A stretch of 64,000 nt of DNA from Pseudomonas gregormendelii. Its GTDB lineage: Bacteria > Pseudomonadota > Gammaproteobacteria > Pseudomonadales > Pseudomonadaceae. A program made the translations under genes and the position numbers. The stretch spans positions 248,001 through 312,000 of the forward strand of contig NZ_JADEVO010000001.1 of NCBI RefSeq assembly GCF_017114825.1, written 5' to 3'. Shown here piece after piece: positions 18,967 to 28,027 of this stretch. The notes below the pieces were generated by a model, which did no database searches, had not been told where the DNA came from, and worked only from the letters and a program-made list of their open reading frames with translations. Position 1 is the stretch's first letter, and every line of letters starts with the position of its first letter.

Positions 18967-20067
18967 TTACGTCATCAGGTGCAGATGGTTATCCCAGAGC
19001 CCTGCAGGCAGTTCCAGGGGTTTTGCCAGCAGGTCCGCCTGGCGGCAGTCGTAGTACCGGCAGCGGCCCTGGCCCGAGGTCACGACAAAACCATCAGCCA
19101 CCGCACCGACCCCGGCGCAATCTGGAAGCGGCGCATCCAGGCGCACTTCGCCGCTGTCCAGGTCCCAGATGAAAAAGCGGTTGCCCCGTGGCGCAGTCAG
19201 CGCCACCAGGCGCAAGTCACTGTGCACCGCCACGCTTGCGGTGTAATGACCCATCGCCTGCAACTGGTGTTCAGGCACAGGGAACGCCACGAATGGCTGG
19301 CCGGGCCGCTTGATCGCCAACAACTCCGAGGATTCGTGGGACGGTCCCATGAATTGCTGGCCGGCGACGATGGTGCCGTCGTTGGCGATGCCCAGGTGTC
19401 GCACGCTGTTCATTTGCTGGGCGAGGGTTTCCTTGCTCAGCAGGGTCCCGTCGCGTTGCATCAGCACCAGGCTCGGCTCCATGGCGTTCAGATTCATCTC
19501 GACCCGGCTCTCGGCCTCGGTGCGAATGCCGCCGTTGGCCACCACCAGGGTCTCGCCATCGGGCATCCATGACACTTGGTGCGGACCGATACCGTGGGTA
19601 GAGATCTCGCCGCTGTGGACCAGACGCTGGCCCTCGAAACGGTACACCCCGAGCAGGCCTCGACCGGGATCGGAGGTATCGTTTTCGGTGGCGTACAGCC
19701 AGTCGCCGCTGCTGTGGATCACTGCGTGGCCGTAGAAGTGCCGGTTGGACAGCGAGGTCACGGTTTGCAGCACAGTGCCGTCGCGCAGGTCGATCAGGTA
19801 ACTCTCGGTACCTGGGCGACGGGCCACGAACAAGGCCATCGGCTCTGTCGGATGATTGATGATGTCATGGCAACGCTGGCCAACCTGCGTGGCGAACACC
19901 TGCGTGCCGTCCAGACGATAACCGACCGCATAGTGCTTGCCATCGGTATCGTCCCGCGCCGAGAGCAGCAGAGGGCTCTTGTCCTTTTGCTTGAACAGCG
20001 TCCAGCCGCCCAGTGTCACTGCTCCCAGCAGCAAGCTACCTAAAGTCAGAGCCTGACGTCGCAGCAT
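18967..20067 (-). CDS. DUF1513 family periplasmic protein
   Basis: A 366-residue exported protein beginning MLRRQALTLGSLLLGAVTLGGW. The paired arginines ahead of a hydrophobic stretch resemble a weak twin-arginine signal. The remainder looks like a beta-propeller, with repeated segments such as PHQVSWMPDGETLVVANGG and RHLGIANDGTIVAGQQ. The start at 20067 follows GAGGG by eight bases. An alternative ATG at 20082 overlaps the upstream imelysin stop codon by one base. It is the last of four genes with icmP, the di-haem oxidoreductase and the second imelysin, a grouping that in P. aeruginosa I recall as iron-regulated. The molecular role is unknown. Confidence 0.82.
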   Translation of the reverse strand: MLRRQALTLGSLLLGAVTLGGWTLFKQKDKSPLLLSARDDTDGKHYAVGYRLDGTQVFATQVGQRCHDIINHPTEPMALFVARRPGTESYLIDLRDGTVLQTVTSLSNRHFYGHAVIHSSGDWLYATENDTSDPGRGLLGVYRFEGQRLVHSGEISTHGIGPHQVSWMPDGETLVVANGGIRTEAESRVEMNLNAMEPSLVLMQRDGTLLSKETLAQQMNSVRHLGIANDGTIVAGQQFMGPSHESSELLAIKRPGQPFVAFPVPEHQLQAMGHYTASVAVHSDLRLVALTAPRGNRFFIWDLDSGEVRLDAPLPDCAGVGAVADGFVVTSGQGRCRYYDCRQADLLAKPLELPAGLWDNHLHLMT

Positions 20068-20081
20068 CGCAGTCGCCCTCA

Positions 20082-21146
20082 TCAGTCACCGTCGTTGGCG
20101 TTAAAGCCCAGTTGGATGCCCAGCGCCTTGGCCAGTTCGCCTTCGTGCAGGCGATGGACGACGTTGAGGCTGTCGTAGATATCGTTGAGTTGCTGGCGAC
20201 CGGCGTCGTCGCCAAGCATTTCGGCCAACGTGCGCTGATTGCTGGCGAACAGTTTCAGGGATGCAGCGTAAGCGGCGTCGATCTTGTCGGCCAGGGGTTT
20301 CTGCTCGCTCGGCAGCAGGCCGCGCAGGCCTTTGTTGTCGACACCTTCCCAGACGGTCTTGGCGGCGGCAAGGCTGGCTTCCAGACCACTGAGGGAGGAA
20401 TGGCTACGCCATGCATCGGCCTGGAACGGTTGTGGCACGCCTTTACTCTGGCGGCCCATCGGCGTGCCGAGTTTTTTCTTCAGGCTGTCGAGGGCGGTCA
20501 CCTGCACTCGCAGCAGATCGGCGATGGCCTCATGGGAGTCGGCGTAGCGCTGGTTGGGGAACTTGCTCATTTGCGCGAGCATGCCGTCGGTGTTGTTCCA
20601 GCTTTTGAGAATGTCTTCGGCCAGCAGTTTCTGATGTTCGCCGATCGCCTTGAGCAGTGGGCAGTATTTGGCTTTCTGCGCATCGTTGGCAACGTCAGGC
20701 TTGCTGTCGAACAGGATGTATTCGTAGGCCGACAGTCCTTGCACCACAACACTCGACTTGGCGAGGGTAGCTGCGTCGATCTGCGGCTGCGCGGTGACCA
20801 GTTGCTCGACCTGACGGCCGACCAGGTTTTTCTTGTCCGGCCAGAACTGCACGGACCAGGCACGATTGCCCTCGGCCAGGGGGCCGATCAGCAGCGGCTG
20901 CAACTCGGCCCAGGCCTTTTGCGCATGCAGGAAGTCCTTGCGTGCCGTGTCGAGATTTTCCTTGCCTTCGCAGTAGGCGAGGGCACTGACAGCCAATTGG
21001 CGATCGGCTTCCACCCAGCGGGTGTACGTTGGCAGGATCACCGATTTGGCGATTGCCGCCGACGTGACGGCCTGCGGGTCCTGCGGGGAGCAGGCGCCCA
21101 GGGCGAGGGCGGCAAGGCTGGTGAACAACAATTTGGGACGGAACAT
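20082..21146 (-). CDS. Imelysin-family lipoprotein lacking the HxxE histidine
   Basis: A 354-residue exported protein with a lipobox (LAALALGAC) that places it in a membrane from the periplasmic side. The fold region belongs to the imelysin / M75 family. The family motif GxHxxE reads GLSAYEYILF here (about residues 134-143), so the metal-binding histidine is replaced by alanine while the glutamate is kept. IcmP, four kilobases away in the same set, keeps the motif. The gene overlaps or abuts its downstream DUF1513 neighbour and follows the di-haem oxidoreductase by 27 bases. Family members are tied to iron uptake; a peptidase role is doubtful for this one. Confidence 0.85.
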   Translation of the reverse strand: MFRPKLLFTSLAALALGACSPQDPQAVTSAAIAKSVILPTYTRWVEADRQLAVSALAYCEGKENLDTARKDFLHAQKAWAELQPLLIGPLAEGNRAWSVQFWPDKKNLVGRQVEQLVTAQPQIDAATLAKSSVVVQGLSAYEYILFDSKPDVANDAQKAKYCPLLKAIGEHQKLLAEDILKSWNNTDGMLAQMSKFPNQRYADSHEAIADLLRVQVTALDSLKKKLGTPMGRQSKGVPQPFQADAWRSHSSLSGLEASLAAAKTVWEGVDNKGLRGLLPSEQKPLADKIDAAYAASLKLFASNQRTLAEMLGDDAGRQQLNDIYDSLNVVHRLHEGELAKALGIQLGFNANDGD

Positions 21147-21173
21147 GTAAGGCTCCCGCTGAGTAGACGCTTA

Positions 21174-22601
21174 TTAAAGGGAATTCAGGAACGCCAGCAA
21201 CGCAGCGCGCTGCTCGGCGTTGAAAGACAACACCTGTTGCTGCGCCGCTTTGGCTTCGCCGCCATGCCAGAGCACGGCTTCGAGCAGACTGCGGGCGCGG
21301 CCGTCATGCAAAAACTGGGTATGGCCACTGACCGCCTGCGTGAGGCCGATGCCCCACAACGGCGGGGTGCGCCATTGGCGGCCACTGGCCTGGAATTCGG
21401 TACGGTTGTCGGCAAGGCCTTCGCCCATGTCATGCAGCAGCAGGTCGCTGTAGGGGCGGATCACCTGATTGGCCAGTTCAGGTTCTGCGGCCGTCGCTGC
21501 GGTGGTGTATTTGGGGGTGTGGCAGGACTGGCACCCGGCCTGGAAAAACAGGCTCTTGCCCGCCAGCACCTCGGGCGCGCTGACATCACGACGGGCTGGA
21601 ACGGCCAGGTTGCGGCTGTAGAACAGCACCAGGCGCAGGATGTTGTCGCTGACTTCCGGCTCGCCATCGGGGCCATTACCGTTGGGCGCCTGCCTGCACG
21701 CGGTTTGCGCGTCGGTGCAGTCATCGATGGGCTTTAGGCTGGTCGTGAGGCCCATGTCACCGGAAAACGCGTGGACGTTCTGCTGATTCAGATTCGGTTG
21801 CCCGGCTTTCCAGCCAAATCGACCCAGAACGGCTTTTTGCTGCACGTCGTCCCAGACCCAATTGGGCTGTCCGCTGATGCCCCGGTTCTCCTTGGCCTGC
21901 GCTTGGGCGTTGGCCAGGATGGCGGCTTGCGGGATGGCTTCGAGCAGGCCCAAGCCGATCATCGGCGGAGCGACACGTGCCGAGAAGCGCGTGTCGGGGT
22001 GCATCGGGCCGTAGCCGAGCTGGCTGATCTGCAAGGTGGGTTTGCGCAGCTCGATCTCAGTGCCGTCCTTGAAACGCACAGGCACTGGTGTGTAATCGAC
22101 TCGCACCTTGCCTTCGGGAACCATGCCCGGTACTGACATGTCCTGCAACTGACCGCCGTAGACGGGCTCCGGGACCACGCCGAGCTGCTCAATGACCTTG
22201 GCATAAGCCGGCGCATCCGGGATCGACAGGCGCACCAGCATTGACACGGCATTGGCCGCACCCGGCGTGGGCGGGTGGCCGCGACCGTCCTTGATGTGGC
22301 AGTTCTGGCAGGCGTTAGTGTTGAACAGGGGCCCCAAGCCGTCGCGTGCGGTGGTGGTCGAAGGGGCGATCACCCAGGGGTTGCGGAAGAAGCTGTTGCC
22401 GACGCTGAAGTCCACGCGCCGTGAGGGCGCAAGGTTGGCGGAGGGCAGGGAAAAGGCATTCTGATCTGTCTTGCGCACAGTCGCGCTGCCACCGGAACGG
22501 GCTTCACCGGGTTCGGCCTTGGTAAAACGCGGGGCGTCATCGCAGGCACTCAGGCACAGGGCCAGAAACAGTGCGGATAAGCGAAGAGGCAGCGAGAGCA
22601 T
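21174..22601 (-). CDS. Di-haem oxidoreductase family protein (DUF1111, thiol oxidoreductase-like)
   Basis: A 475-residue periplasmic c-type cytochrome-like protein. A lipoprotein-type signal (ALFLALCLSAC) is followed by two CxxCH haem-binding sites, NACQNCH near residues 97-102 and AGCQSCH near 355-360, and a C-terminal segment HDGRARSLLEAVLWHGGEA typical of this peroxidase-related family. The start at 22601 has AGGA six bases upstream; earlier starts add an unlikely leader. It sits between icmP and the second imelysin gene, all in one direction. In that setting it may oxidise ferrous iron or pass electrons during iron acquisition, which is inference. Confidence 0.87.
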   Translation of the reverse strand: MLSLPLRLSALFLALCLSACDDAPRFTKAEPGEARSGGSATVRKTDQNAFSLPSANLAPSRRVDFSVGNSFFRNPWVIAPSTTTARDGLGPLFNTNACQNCHIKDGRGHPPTPGAANAVSMLVRLSIPDAPAYAKVIEQLGVVPEPVYGGQLQDMSVPGMVPEGKVRVDYTPVPVRFKDGTEIELRKPTLQISQLGYGPMHPDTRFSARVAPPMIGLGLLEAIPQAAILANAQAQAKENRGISGQPNWVWDDVQQKAVLGRFGWKAGQPNLNQQNVHAFSGDMGLTTSLKPIDDCTDAQTACRQAPNGNGPDGEPEVSDNILRLVLFYSRNLAVPARRDVSAPEVLAGKSLFFQAGCQSCHTPKYTTAATAAEPELANQVIRPYSDLLLHDMGEGLADNRTEFQASGRQWRTPPLWGIGLTQAVSGHTQFLHDGRARSLLEAVLWHGGEAKAAQQQVLSFNAEQRAALLAFLNSL

Positions 22602-22698
22602 CAGACATCCTGCAGAACGAGCAAAACACGGGCGCAAAGTCTAACAGGGCGGTGAAGATTGAATAAGAGGAATTATCGTTTGGTTGATGTGGCGCAGG

Positions 22699-22775
22699 AA
22701 AAGATCGCAGCCTTCCGCAGCTCCTACGGGTTTACGCCGATCAATTTAGGAGCTGCCGAAGGCTGCGATCTTTTA
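22699..22775. repeat. REP doublet between icmP and the di-haem gene
   Basis: AAAAGATCGCAGCCTTCCGC and AGGAGCTGCCGAAGGCTGCG copies face each other. Together with the terminator at 22806-22834 it separates icmP from the three downstream genes. Confidence 0.8.
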
Positions 22776-22805
22776 TGGACTGGCGCACAACATTAAGCGA
22801 AAACA

Positions 22806-22834
22806 AAAAAGGCGACCCTGAGGTCGCCTTTTGA
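22806..22834 (-). terminator. Intrinsic terminator after icmP
   Basis: AAAAGGCGACC-ctga-GGTCGCCTTTT forms a short, GC-rich stem flanked by A and T runs. It lies 16 bases beyond the icmP stop codon, so icmP can be transcribed on its own. Confidence 0.88.
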
Positions 22835-22849
22835 TCCAGCCAGCGTTGA

Positions 22850-24187
22850 TCAGAACTCGTGATCAGCGTTGTCCGGGTTCAGGTCGCTGATGCCCAGCTT
22901 GCCAGCAGCGGCTTCGATCGAACCGGTCTGCTTGACCAGCGAAGCGATGGCGTCGCGAACGATCTGGTTGCCGGCGGTGTTGCCGGCCGCGATCAACTGG
23001 TCGTAGTGCTCACCCTTGTTGGCGTGGTCGACGATGACCTGCATCTTGGCTTCAGTGGCTTCCAGGTCAGCTTTCAACGCGCTGTCGGCAGCCGGATCAG
23101 CCTTGGCCACCAGGGACGACAGGCTCGCGCCGGTCATCTTGGTACCGTCGACGCGGGTGTATTCGCCCAAGTATACATTACGGATGCCTTTGGCGTCGTA
23201 GAACTGCGAGTTGTGGGTGTTATCGCTGAAGCAATCGTGCTCGTCTTCAGGGGAGTTGGCTTCCAGGGAAACCTTCATGCGCTCGCCCGCCAGTTCGCCC
23301 AGGGACAGGGAACCCATGCCGAACAGCATTTTGCGCAGGCCGGTTTCACCCGGCTCGGCTTCCAGCGTCGCGCGGTAGTTGTCGGCCACGTTCGGCTTCC
23401 AGTTGCCGACCATTTCTTCCAGGTCGCTGACCAGCAGTTGGGTCACGGACTTGAGATAGGCACGACGACGATCGTTGTGACCACCGGTGGCGCCAGTGCC
23501 TTCGAGGTAGTCGGAAGCCGGACGGTTGCCAGCGCCAGGGCCGGTGCCGTTCAGGTCCTGGCCCCACAACAGGAATTCGATGGCGTGGTAGCCGGTGGCG
23601 ACGTTGGCCTCGGAACCGCCCAGCTCATTGAGGCTGGCGAGTTTTTCCGGGATGATGTCCTTGACGTCGATCTTGTCTTCGCCGACCTGAACTTCAGTGT
23701 TGGCAATGATGTTGGCCGTCGCGCCCGGGTTGCCCAGTGCGTGCTCGTAGGACTTGTCGACATAGTCGATCAGGCCTTCGTCCAGTGGCCAGGCGTTCAC
23801 CTGACCTTCCCAGTCGTCGATGATGGTGTTGCCGAAGCGGAATACTTCGCTCTGCAGGTAAGGTACGCGAGCAGCTACCCAGGCAGCTTTGGCCGCTTTC
23901 AGGGTGTCGGCGTTCGGCTTGGCGAGGAAGGCGTCGACAGCGCTCTGCAGGGTTTTCGCGGTGGATTCGGCATCGCTGTAGACGGCGAAGACGATGTCGG
24001 CGTAATGCGCGACAACGGCTTTGGCGGCGGCTTCGTCGACCTTGCCGGCAGCAGCAGGCGCCGGGGCTGTGGCAGTGGCTGCTGGAGTCGGCGCTGGAGC
24101 GGCAGCTTTGTCTTTGCCTTCGCCACAACCGGCGAGGGAAATAGCGATGGCCAACAGACTGGCGGTAGCCAGAGGCATACGGATCAT
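22850..24187 (-). CDS. icmP: Imelysin IcmP (M75 family, insulin-cleaving metalloprotease)
   Basis: A 445-residue lipoprotein, essentially the length of P. aeruginosa IcmP. It has signal and lipobox ASLLAIAISLAGC, then an alanine/proline linker (residues 30-50), then the imelysin domain. The motif GYHAIEFLLWGQD near residue 197 supplies the conserved GxHxxE, and a second related segment lies further on. The start at 24187 is chosen because AGGA lies eight bases before it; the frame is open to 24307 but without a ribosome site. Family members are EfeO/imelysin-type proteins linked to iron uptake, and an iron-regulator-like dyad lies upstream at 24250-24268. Proteolysis has been claimed for the P. 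aeruginosa protein. Confidence 0.9.
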   Translation of the reverse strand: MIRMPLATASLLAIAISLAGCGEGKDKAAAPAPTPAATATAPAPAAAGKVDEAAAKAVVAHYADIVFAVYSDAESTAKTLQSAVDAFLAKPNADTLKAAKAAWVAARVPYLQSEVFRFGNTIIDDWEGQVNAWPLDEGLIDYVDKSYEHALGNPGATANIIANTEVQVGEDKIDVKDIIPEKLASLNELGGSEANVATGYHAIEFLLWGQDLNGTGPGAGNRPASDYLEGTGATGGHNDRRRAYLKSVTQLLVSDLEEMVGNWKPNVADNYRATLEAEPGETGLRKMLFGMGSLSLGELAGERMKVSLEANSPEDEHDCFSDNTHNSQFYDAKGIRNVYLGEYTRVDGTKMTGASLSSLVAKADPAADSALKADLEATEAKMQVIVDHANKGEHYDQLIAAGNTAGNQIVRDAIASLVKQTGSIEAAAGKLGISDLNPDNADHEF

Positions 24188-24249
24188 GGCGAACATCCTG
24201 CTTCGAGAAGGGGGTGGAATGGCGCAGCAAGCGCGCAAAACTGCGACAT

Positions 24250-24268
24250 AATGCAAATCTTTCGCATT
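24250..24268 (-). promoter_or_regulatory. Fur-like inverted repeat upstream of icmP
   Basis: AATGCAAATCTTTCGCATT is a dyad with arms AATGCAAA and TTCGCATT (seven of eight pairs). It matches the core Fur pattern TGATAATCATTATCA at ten of 15 positions. It lies about 65 bases upstream of the icmP start, near a T/A-rich promoter-like stretch. Confidence 0.45.
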
Positions 24269-24311
24269 ATCTGTAAAGGGTTGTGACTGTAAATATTTCT
24301 TGTTCACCCAC

Positions 24312-26363
24312 CTACAGGATCACAGCATTGCTGCGCTGCGCCTGCTTGAGGTAGGCGCTCAACTCTCGCGCCGGCAATGGCTTGCTGTAGAAATAGCCCT
24401 GCCCCTCGTGGCAACCCTCGGAGATGATGTAGGCCTCCTGCTCTGCCGTTTCCACGCCCTCGGCAATCACCTGCATGCCCAGGCTTTTACCCAGCTGGAT
24501 GATCGCCCGGACGATCGTGGCATCGTCGTCATCGTCCAGCAGGTCCTGGACGAAGCTCTTGTCGATCTTGATCTTGTCCAGCGGCAGGCTCTTGAGGTAA
24601 CTGAGCGACGAGTACCCGGTACCGAAGTCGTCGATCGCGATCAACGCGCCGGAGCGACGCAGGCTCAGCAGGTGCTGGGCGGCGGTGCTGATGTCTTCCA
24701 TCAGGCCGGTTTCCGTGACTTCCAGTTCCAGGCTGCGCGGTGGCAGGCGGTACATCTGCAGCAGGTTGTTGACCACCCTTGGCAGTTCGGCGTGGTGCAA
24801 TTGCACGGTGGACAGGTTGACCGCCATGCGCAGGTCGATGAAGCCTTGGTCATGCCAGTCGCGTAGTTGCTTGCAGGCTTGATCCAGTACCCACTCGCCG
24901 ATGGCGATAATGGTGCCGTTCTGCTCTGCCAGCGGGATGAACAGGTCTGGCGGGACCAGGCCGTGCTCGGGATGCTGCCAGCGAATCAACGCCTCGACAC
25001 CCACCACGCGGTTTTCCCGGTAGCTGATCTGGGGTTGGTAAACCAGATAGAACTGGTCGCGGGCCAGGGCATCGCGCAGGTCTTTTTCCAGCTCGCGACG
25101 GCGGCGCATCTCGGTGTCGACGCTGGCGATGTAAAACTGGTAGCGGTTGCGCGAGCGGGTCTTGGCCAGGGTCATGGTCTGCTCGGCTTTCTGCAGCAGC
25201 TTTTCAGTGCTGTCGCCATCCTCGGGAAACAGGGTGATGCCGATGGTCGCGCGCAGGCGAATTTCCTGATGATCAAGAGCAAACGCGGCTTCGAGATCGT
25301 CGAGAATGCTCTGGGCCAGTTCCGCCGCTTCATAGGGCTGTTCGATGTCGGCCTGGACCAGGGCGAACTGGTCGCCGCCGAGACGGGCCAGTGCGCCAAG
25401 GCGTCCGCTGTGGGCCCGCAGGCGATCGGCAAGGGCCAGCAACAGTTGGTCGCCGGTCTGGTAGCTGAACTGTTCGTTGATACCCTTGAAGTCATCGAGG
25501 CCCACGCACAGCACCGCCACCCGGCGCTGCAACTTGCCGGCGTCCACCAGGATCTTGTCGAGTTGATGCTGCAGCTGCTGGCGGTTTGGCAGGCCGGTCA
25601 GGAAATCGTACTGCGACATGCGCAGCAGGCTGTTTTCCGCTTCGTGGCGCAGGTGCGTGTTGCGCTCGATGGACTCCAGCAACTGGTTGGCGGTGTTGAT
25701 CCAGATACCCAGTTCGTTGTTCTCGTGCCCCTTGAGCTGGGGAATCTTGTGTTCGCTGGGTCGGTCCGGGTTGATTTCAGTCAGGTGCTCGATGATCCGC
25801 GACAGTGGTTTGGTCAGCAGCCAGTGATAGACCAGGTACAACACCAGGCCCATGGCCAGTGCCCGCAAGACCCCGGAGATGAAGATGATCACCGAGCTGA
25901 CGATAAACCCCTGGCCATAGGTGGCGGTGTCGAGGGTGATACTCAGGTCGCCGTAATACTCGCTGTACGGGCCGCGCCCCACCAGTTGCGTGGTGAAGGT
26001 GCGTTCCTTGCCAAGAATCAGGTCAGTCAGCCAACGGCTCTCGGAATGCTGCAGGTCGCGGGATTTCTGCGCGAGCATCGCCTCGTTGGGATGGCCGATG
26101 GAGGCCTGGCGCACGGCGTCGTCCTGAAACAGACCTTCGATGACCTGCATGCCCATCTCGCGGTCCAGGCTGTAGACGGCCTGGGTGGAGGGGTCACGAA
26201 ACATGTCGAGGATGCGCTCGGCATCATTGGCCACGGCCTGGCGTGTCTTATAGGCATCGAAGACGATCTGCGCGCAGCTCAAGACCACGCCGACGATCAA
26301 TGCCGACAGGAGCACGACCCGGAGCAACTTCACCGACAAGCTGTTCTTGAGTTCCAGCTTCAA
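24312..26363 (-). CDS. bifA: c-di-GMP phosphodiesterase BifA (degenerate GGDEF + EAL)
   Basis: A 683-residue inner-membrane protein with TM1 near 12-33, a periplasmic sensor loop, TM2 near 165-190 and a HAMP-like linker. A GGDEF domain follows whose active site reads GGDQF near residue 330, then an EAL domain with VEALIRW near 455 and the DDFGTGYSS loop near 580. BifA in P. aeruginosa and P. putida has the same GGDQF and hydrolyses c-di-GMP, promoting swarming and biofilm dispersal. The start is TTG at 26363: AAGGA lies eight bases upstream and the first residues (MKLELKNSL) agree with the family. It sits beside sodB as in P. aeruginosa. Confidence 0.93.
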   Translation of the reverse strand: MKLELKNSLSVKLLRVVLLSALIVGVVLSCAQIVFDAYKTRQAVANDAERILDMFRDPSTQAVYSLDREMGMQVIEGLFQDDAVRQASIGHPNEAMLAQKSRDLQHSESRWLTDLILGKERTFTTQLVGRGPYSEYYGDLSITLDTATYGQGFIVSSVIIFISGVLRALAMGLVLYLVYHWLLTKPLSRIIEHLTEINPDRPSEHKIPQLKGHENNELGIWINTANQLLESIERNTHLRHEAENSLLRMSQYDFLTGLPNRQQLQHQLDKILVDAGKLQRRVAVLCVGLDDFKGINEQFSYQTGDQLLLALADRLRAHSGRLGALARLGGDQFALVQADIEQPYEAAELAQSILDDLEAAFALDHQEIRLRATIGITLFPEDGDSTEKLLQKAEQTMTLAKTRSRNRYQFYIASVDTEMRRRRELEKDLRDALARDQFYLVYQPQISYRENRVVGVEALIRWQHPEHGLVPPDLFIPLAEQNGTIIAIGEWVLDQACKQLRDWHDQGFIDLRMAVNLSTVQLHHAELPRVVNNLLQMYRLPPRSLELEVTETGLMEDISTAAQHLLSLRRSGALIAIDDFGTGYSSLSYLKSLPLDKIKIDKSFVQDLLDDDDDATIVRAIIQLGKSLGMQVIAEGVETAEQEAYIISEGCHEGQGYFYSKPLPARELSAYLKQAQRSNAVIL

Positions 26364-26600
26364 AAGGCTATTCCTTGTTCCGTGCGGGTAGCATCAAGTT
26401 GCCATGAGTATTGGCAATCCCGTGATGGCAGTCAAAGGGACATTCATCCGCGGGAGATTTTGCCTGCTGCCTGGCGAAAATGCAGTTGCCTGAGGTTTTC
26501 TGCTGATCAGCACTGTGTCGTCAGGCGGGCCCTGGAACTTGAGGGCGGCTGGATGATTTTTTCCACGGGTCGATGTTAGACCGGTCTTTTGCGCACCCAT

Positions 26601-26630
26601 AAAAAAACCCGGCCGAAGCCGGGTTTTCTT
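26601..26630 (-). terminator. Intrinsic terminator of sodB
   Basis: AAACCCGGC-cgaa-GCCGGGTTT with a preceding run of A on the plus strand forms a rho-independent terminator 15 bases beyond the sodB stop codon. Confidence 0.88.
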
Positions 26631-26644
26631 TACCGGTGTCGATC

Positions 26645-27241
26645 TTAAGCGGTGAAGGTTTTGCCTTCGAACTGCTCAGCCACGAATTTCCAGTTGACCA
26701 GGTTCCAGAACGCTTCGACGTATTTCGGACGAACGTTGCGGTAGTCGATGTAGTAAGCATGTTCCCAGACGTCGCAGGTCAGCAGCGGGGTATCGCCATT
26801 GGTCAGCGGGTTGCCGGCGCCGATGGTGCTGGCCAGGGCCAGGGAACCGTCAGCCTTTTTCACCAGCCAGCCCCAACCGGAACCGAAGGTGCCGATGGAC
26901 GTCTTGCTGAACTCTTCCTTGAACTTGTCGAACGAACCGAACGAAGCGTTGATGGCTTCAGCCAGGGCGCCGGTTGGTTGACCGCCGGCGTTTGGCGCCA
27001 GGCAGTTCCAGTAGAAAGTGTGGTTCCAGACCTGAGCGGCGTTGTTGAAGATACCGCCCGAGGAAGACTTGACGATTTCTTCCAGGGTCTTGCCTTCGAA
27101 CTCGGTGCCTGGCACCAGGTTGTTCAGGTTCACGACGTAGGTGTTGTGGTGCTTGTCGTGGTGGTATTCCAGTGTTTCCTTGGAAATGTGCGGCTGCAGG
27201 GCATCGTGTGCGTAAGGCAGCGGCGGCAATTCGAAAGCCAT
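26645..27241 (-). CDS. sodB: Superoxide dismutase [Fe] SodB
   Basis: A 198-residue cytoplasmic iron superoxide dismutase that converts superoxide to peroxide and oxygen. Metal ligands are visible as H27 in [10 protein letters not shown]74 in VWNHTFYWN, and D/H in the signature [11 protein letters not shown] (about 157-167). The residues around [17 protein letters not shown] favour iron over manganese. AGGAGAATCATC before the ATG at 27241 is a strong ribosome site, and an intrinsic terminator closes the gene. It is monocistronic, between bifA and the argO locus. Fe-type sodB is normally expressed when iron is plentiful; no regulatory site is assigned here. Confidence 0.97.
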   Translation of the reverse strand: MAFELPPLPYAHDALQPHISKETLEYHHDKHHNTYVVNLNNLVPGTEFEGKTLEEIVKSSSGGIFNNAAQVWNHTFYWNCLAPNAGGQPTGALAEAINASFGSFDKFKEEFSKTSIGTFGSGWGWLVKKADGSLALASTIGAGNPLTNGDTPLLTCDVWEHAYYIDYRNVRPKYVEAFWNLVNWKFVAEQFEGKTFTA

Positions 27242-27418
27242 GATGATTCTCCTAATCAGGTCAGTTGCGGTGAGCGCAAGGCCGATCACGGGCGGCCAGA
27301 CAAGCGCCGGGGAGTTTGTACTCTTTGCGGCGCATCGGACCGGATCATAGCACCGGGGGTGCGGCATAACCACGCAACAACTGTGTGGGATAGAGGTTCC
27401 AGAGCCTTTTGGAATAAA

Positions 27419-28021
27419 TCAGGGGCTGGTGATGAGTTGCACCGCTACCGTGAACATCATCACCGCCACCAGCAGGTCGAGGATCCGCCAGGTACTCGGC
27501 CGGGCCAGCCACGGCGCCAGCCATGCGGCGCCCAGTGCCAGAGTGAAAAACCACAGCAATGACGCGCTCGCTGCGCCCACTACGTAAGCGCCCGGTTCGG
27601 TCTGCTGCGCGCCGAGCGAGCCGATCAGCAGGACGGTGTCCAGGTAGACATGCGGGTTGAGCAAGGTCACGGCCAACGCGCTGAGCATGACCGCCCGCAG
27701 CGAACGCACGGTCTGGCCCTCGCCCTGTTGCAGGCTCTGTTTTGAACAGGCCCGGCGCAGCGCCAGGCTGCCATACCAGAGCAGGAATATCGCGCCACCC
27801 CAACGGGCTACCGCCAGCAAGGCCGGGTTGTGCGCCAATACCGTCGCCAGGCCAAACACACCGGCGGCAACCAGCAATGCATCACACACCACGCACAATG
27901 CAGCGACCGGCAGGTGGTGTTCACGCCGCAGGCTCTGGGCCAGCACAAACGCATTCTGGGTGCCGATCGCCATGATCAGCCCTGCGGCCACTAGCAGGCC
28001 GTTGACATAGCTTTGCCACAT
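27419..28021 (-). CDS. argO: LysE/ArgO-family amino-acid exporter
   Basis: A 200-residue inner-membrane protein with about six membrane segments and the LysE signature GTQNAFVLAQSLRREH near residues 21-36. Members export arginine, lysine or their toxic analogues. The start at 28021 has GGAG nine bases upstream. It follows the ACT-domain gene by six bases, and both diverge from argP, whose E. coli counterpart activates argO in response to arginine and represses in response to lysine. The substrate is inferred from the family and this neighbour. Confidence 0.85.
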   Translation of the reverse strand: MWQSYVNGLLVAAGLIMAIGTQNAFVLAQSLRREHHLPVAALCVVCDALLVAAGVFGLATVLAHNPALLAVARWGGAIFLLWYGSLALRRACSKQSLQQGEGQTVRSLRAVMLSALAVTLLNPHVYLDTVLLIGSLGAQQTEPGAYVVGAASASLLWFFTLALGAAWLAPWLARPSTWRILDLLVAVMMFTVAVQLITSP

Positions 28022-28027
28022 TGATGG

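Noticed and set aside
20013..21737. 574-residue frame on the plus strand
   Set aside because: Antisense to the imelysin and di-haem genes, which carry a lipobox and CxxCH motifs respectively.
24867..26579. 570-residue frame on the plus strand
   Set aside because: Antisense to bifA, which has clear GGDQF and EAL motifs; the plus-strand translation shows no domain.
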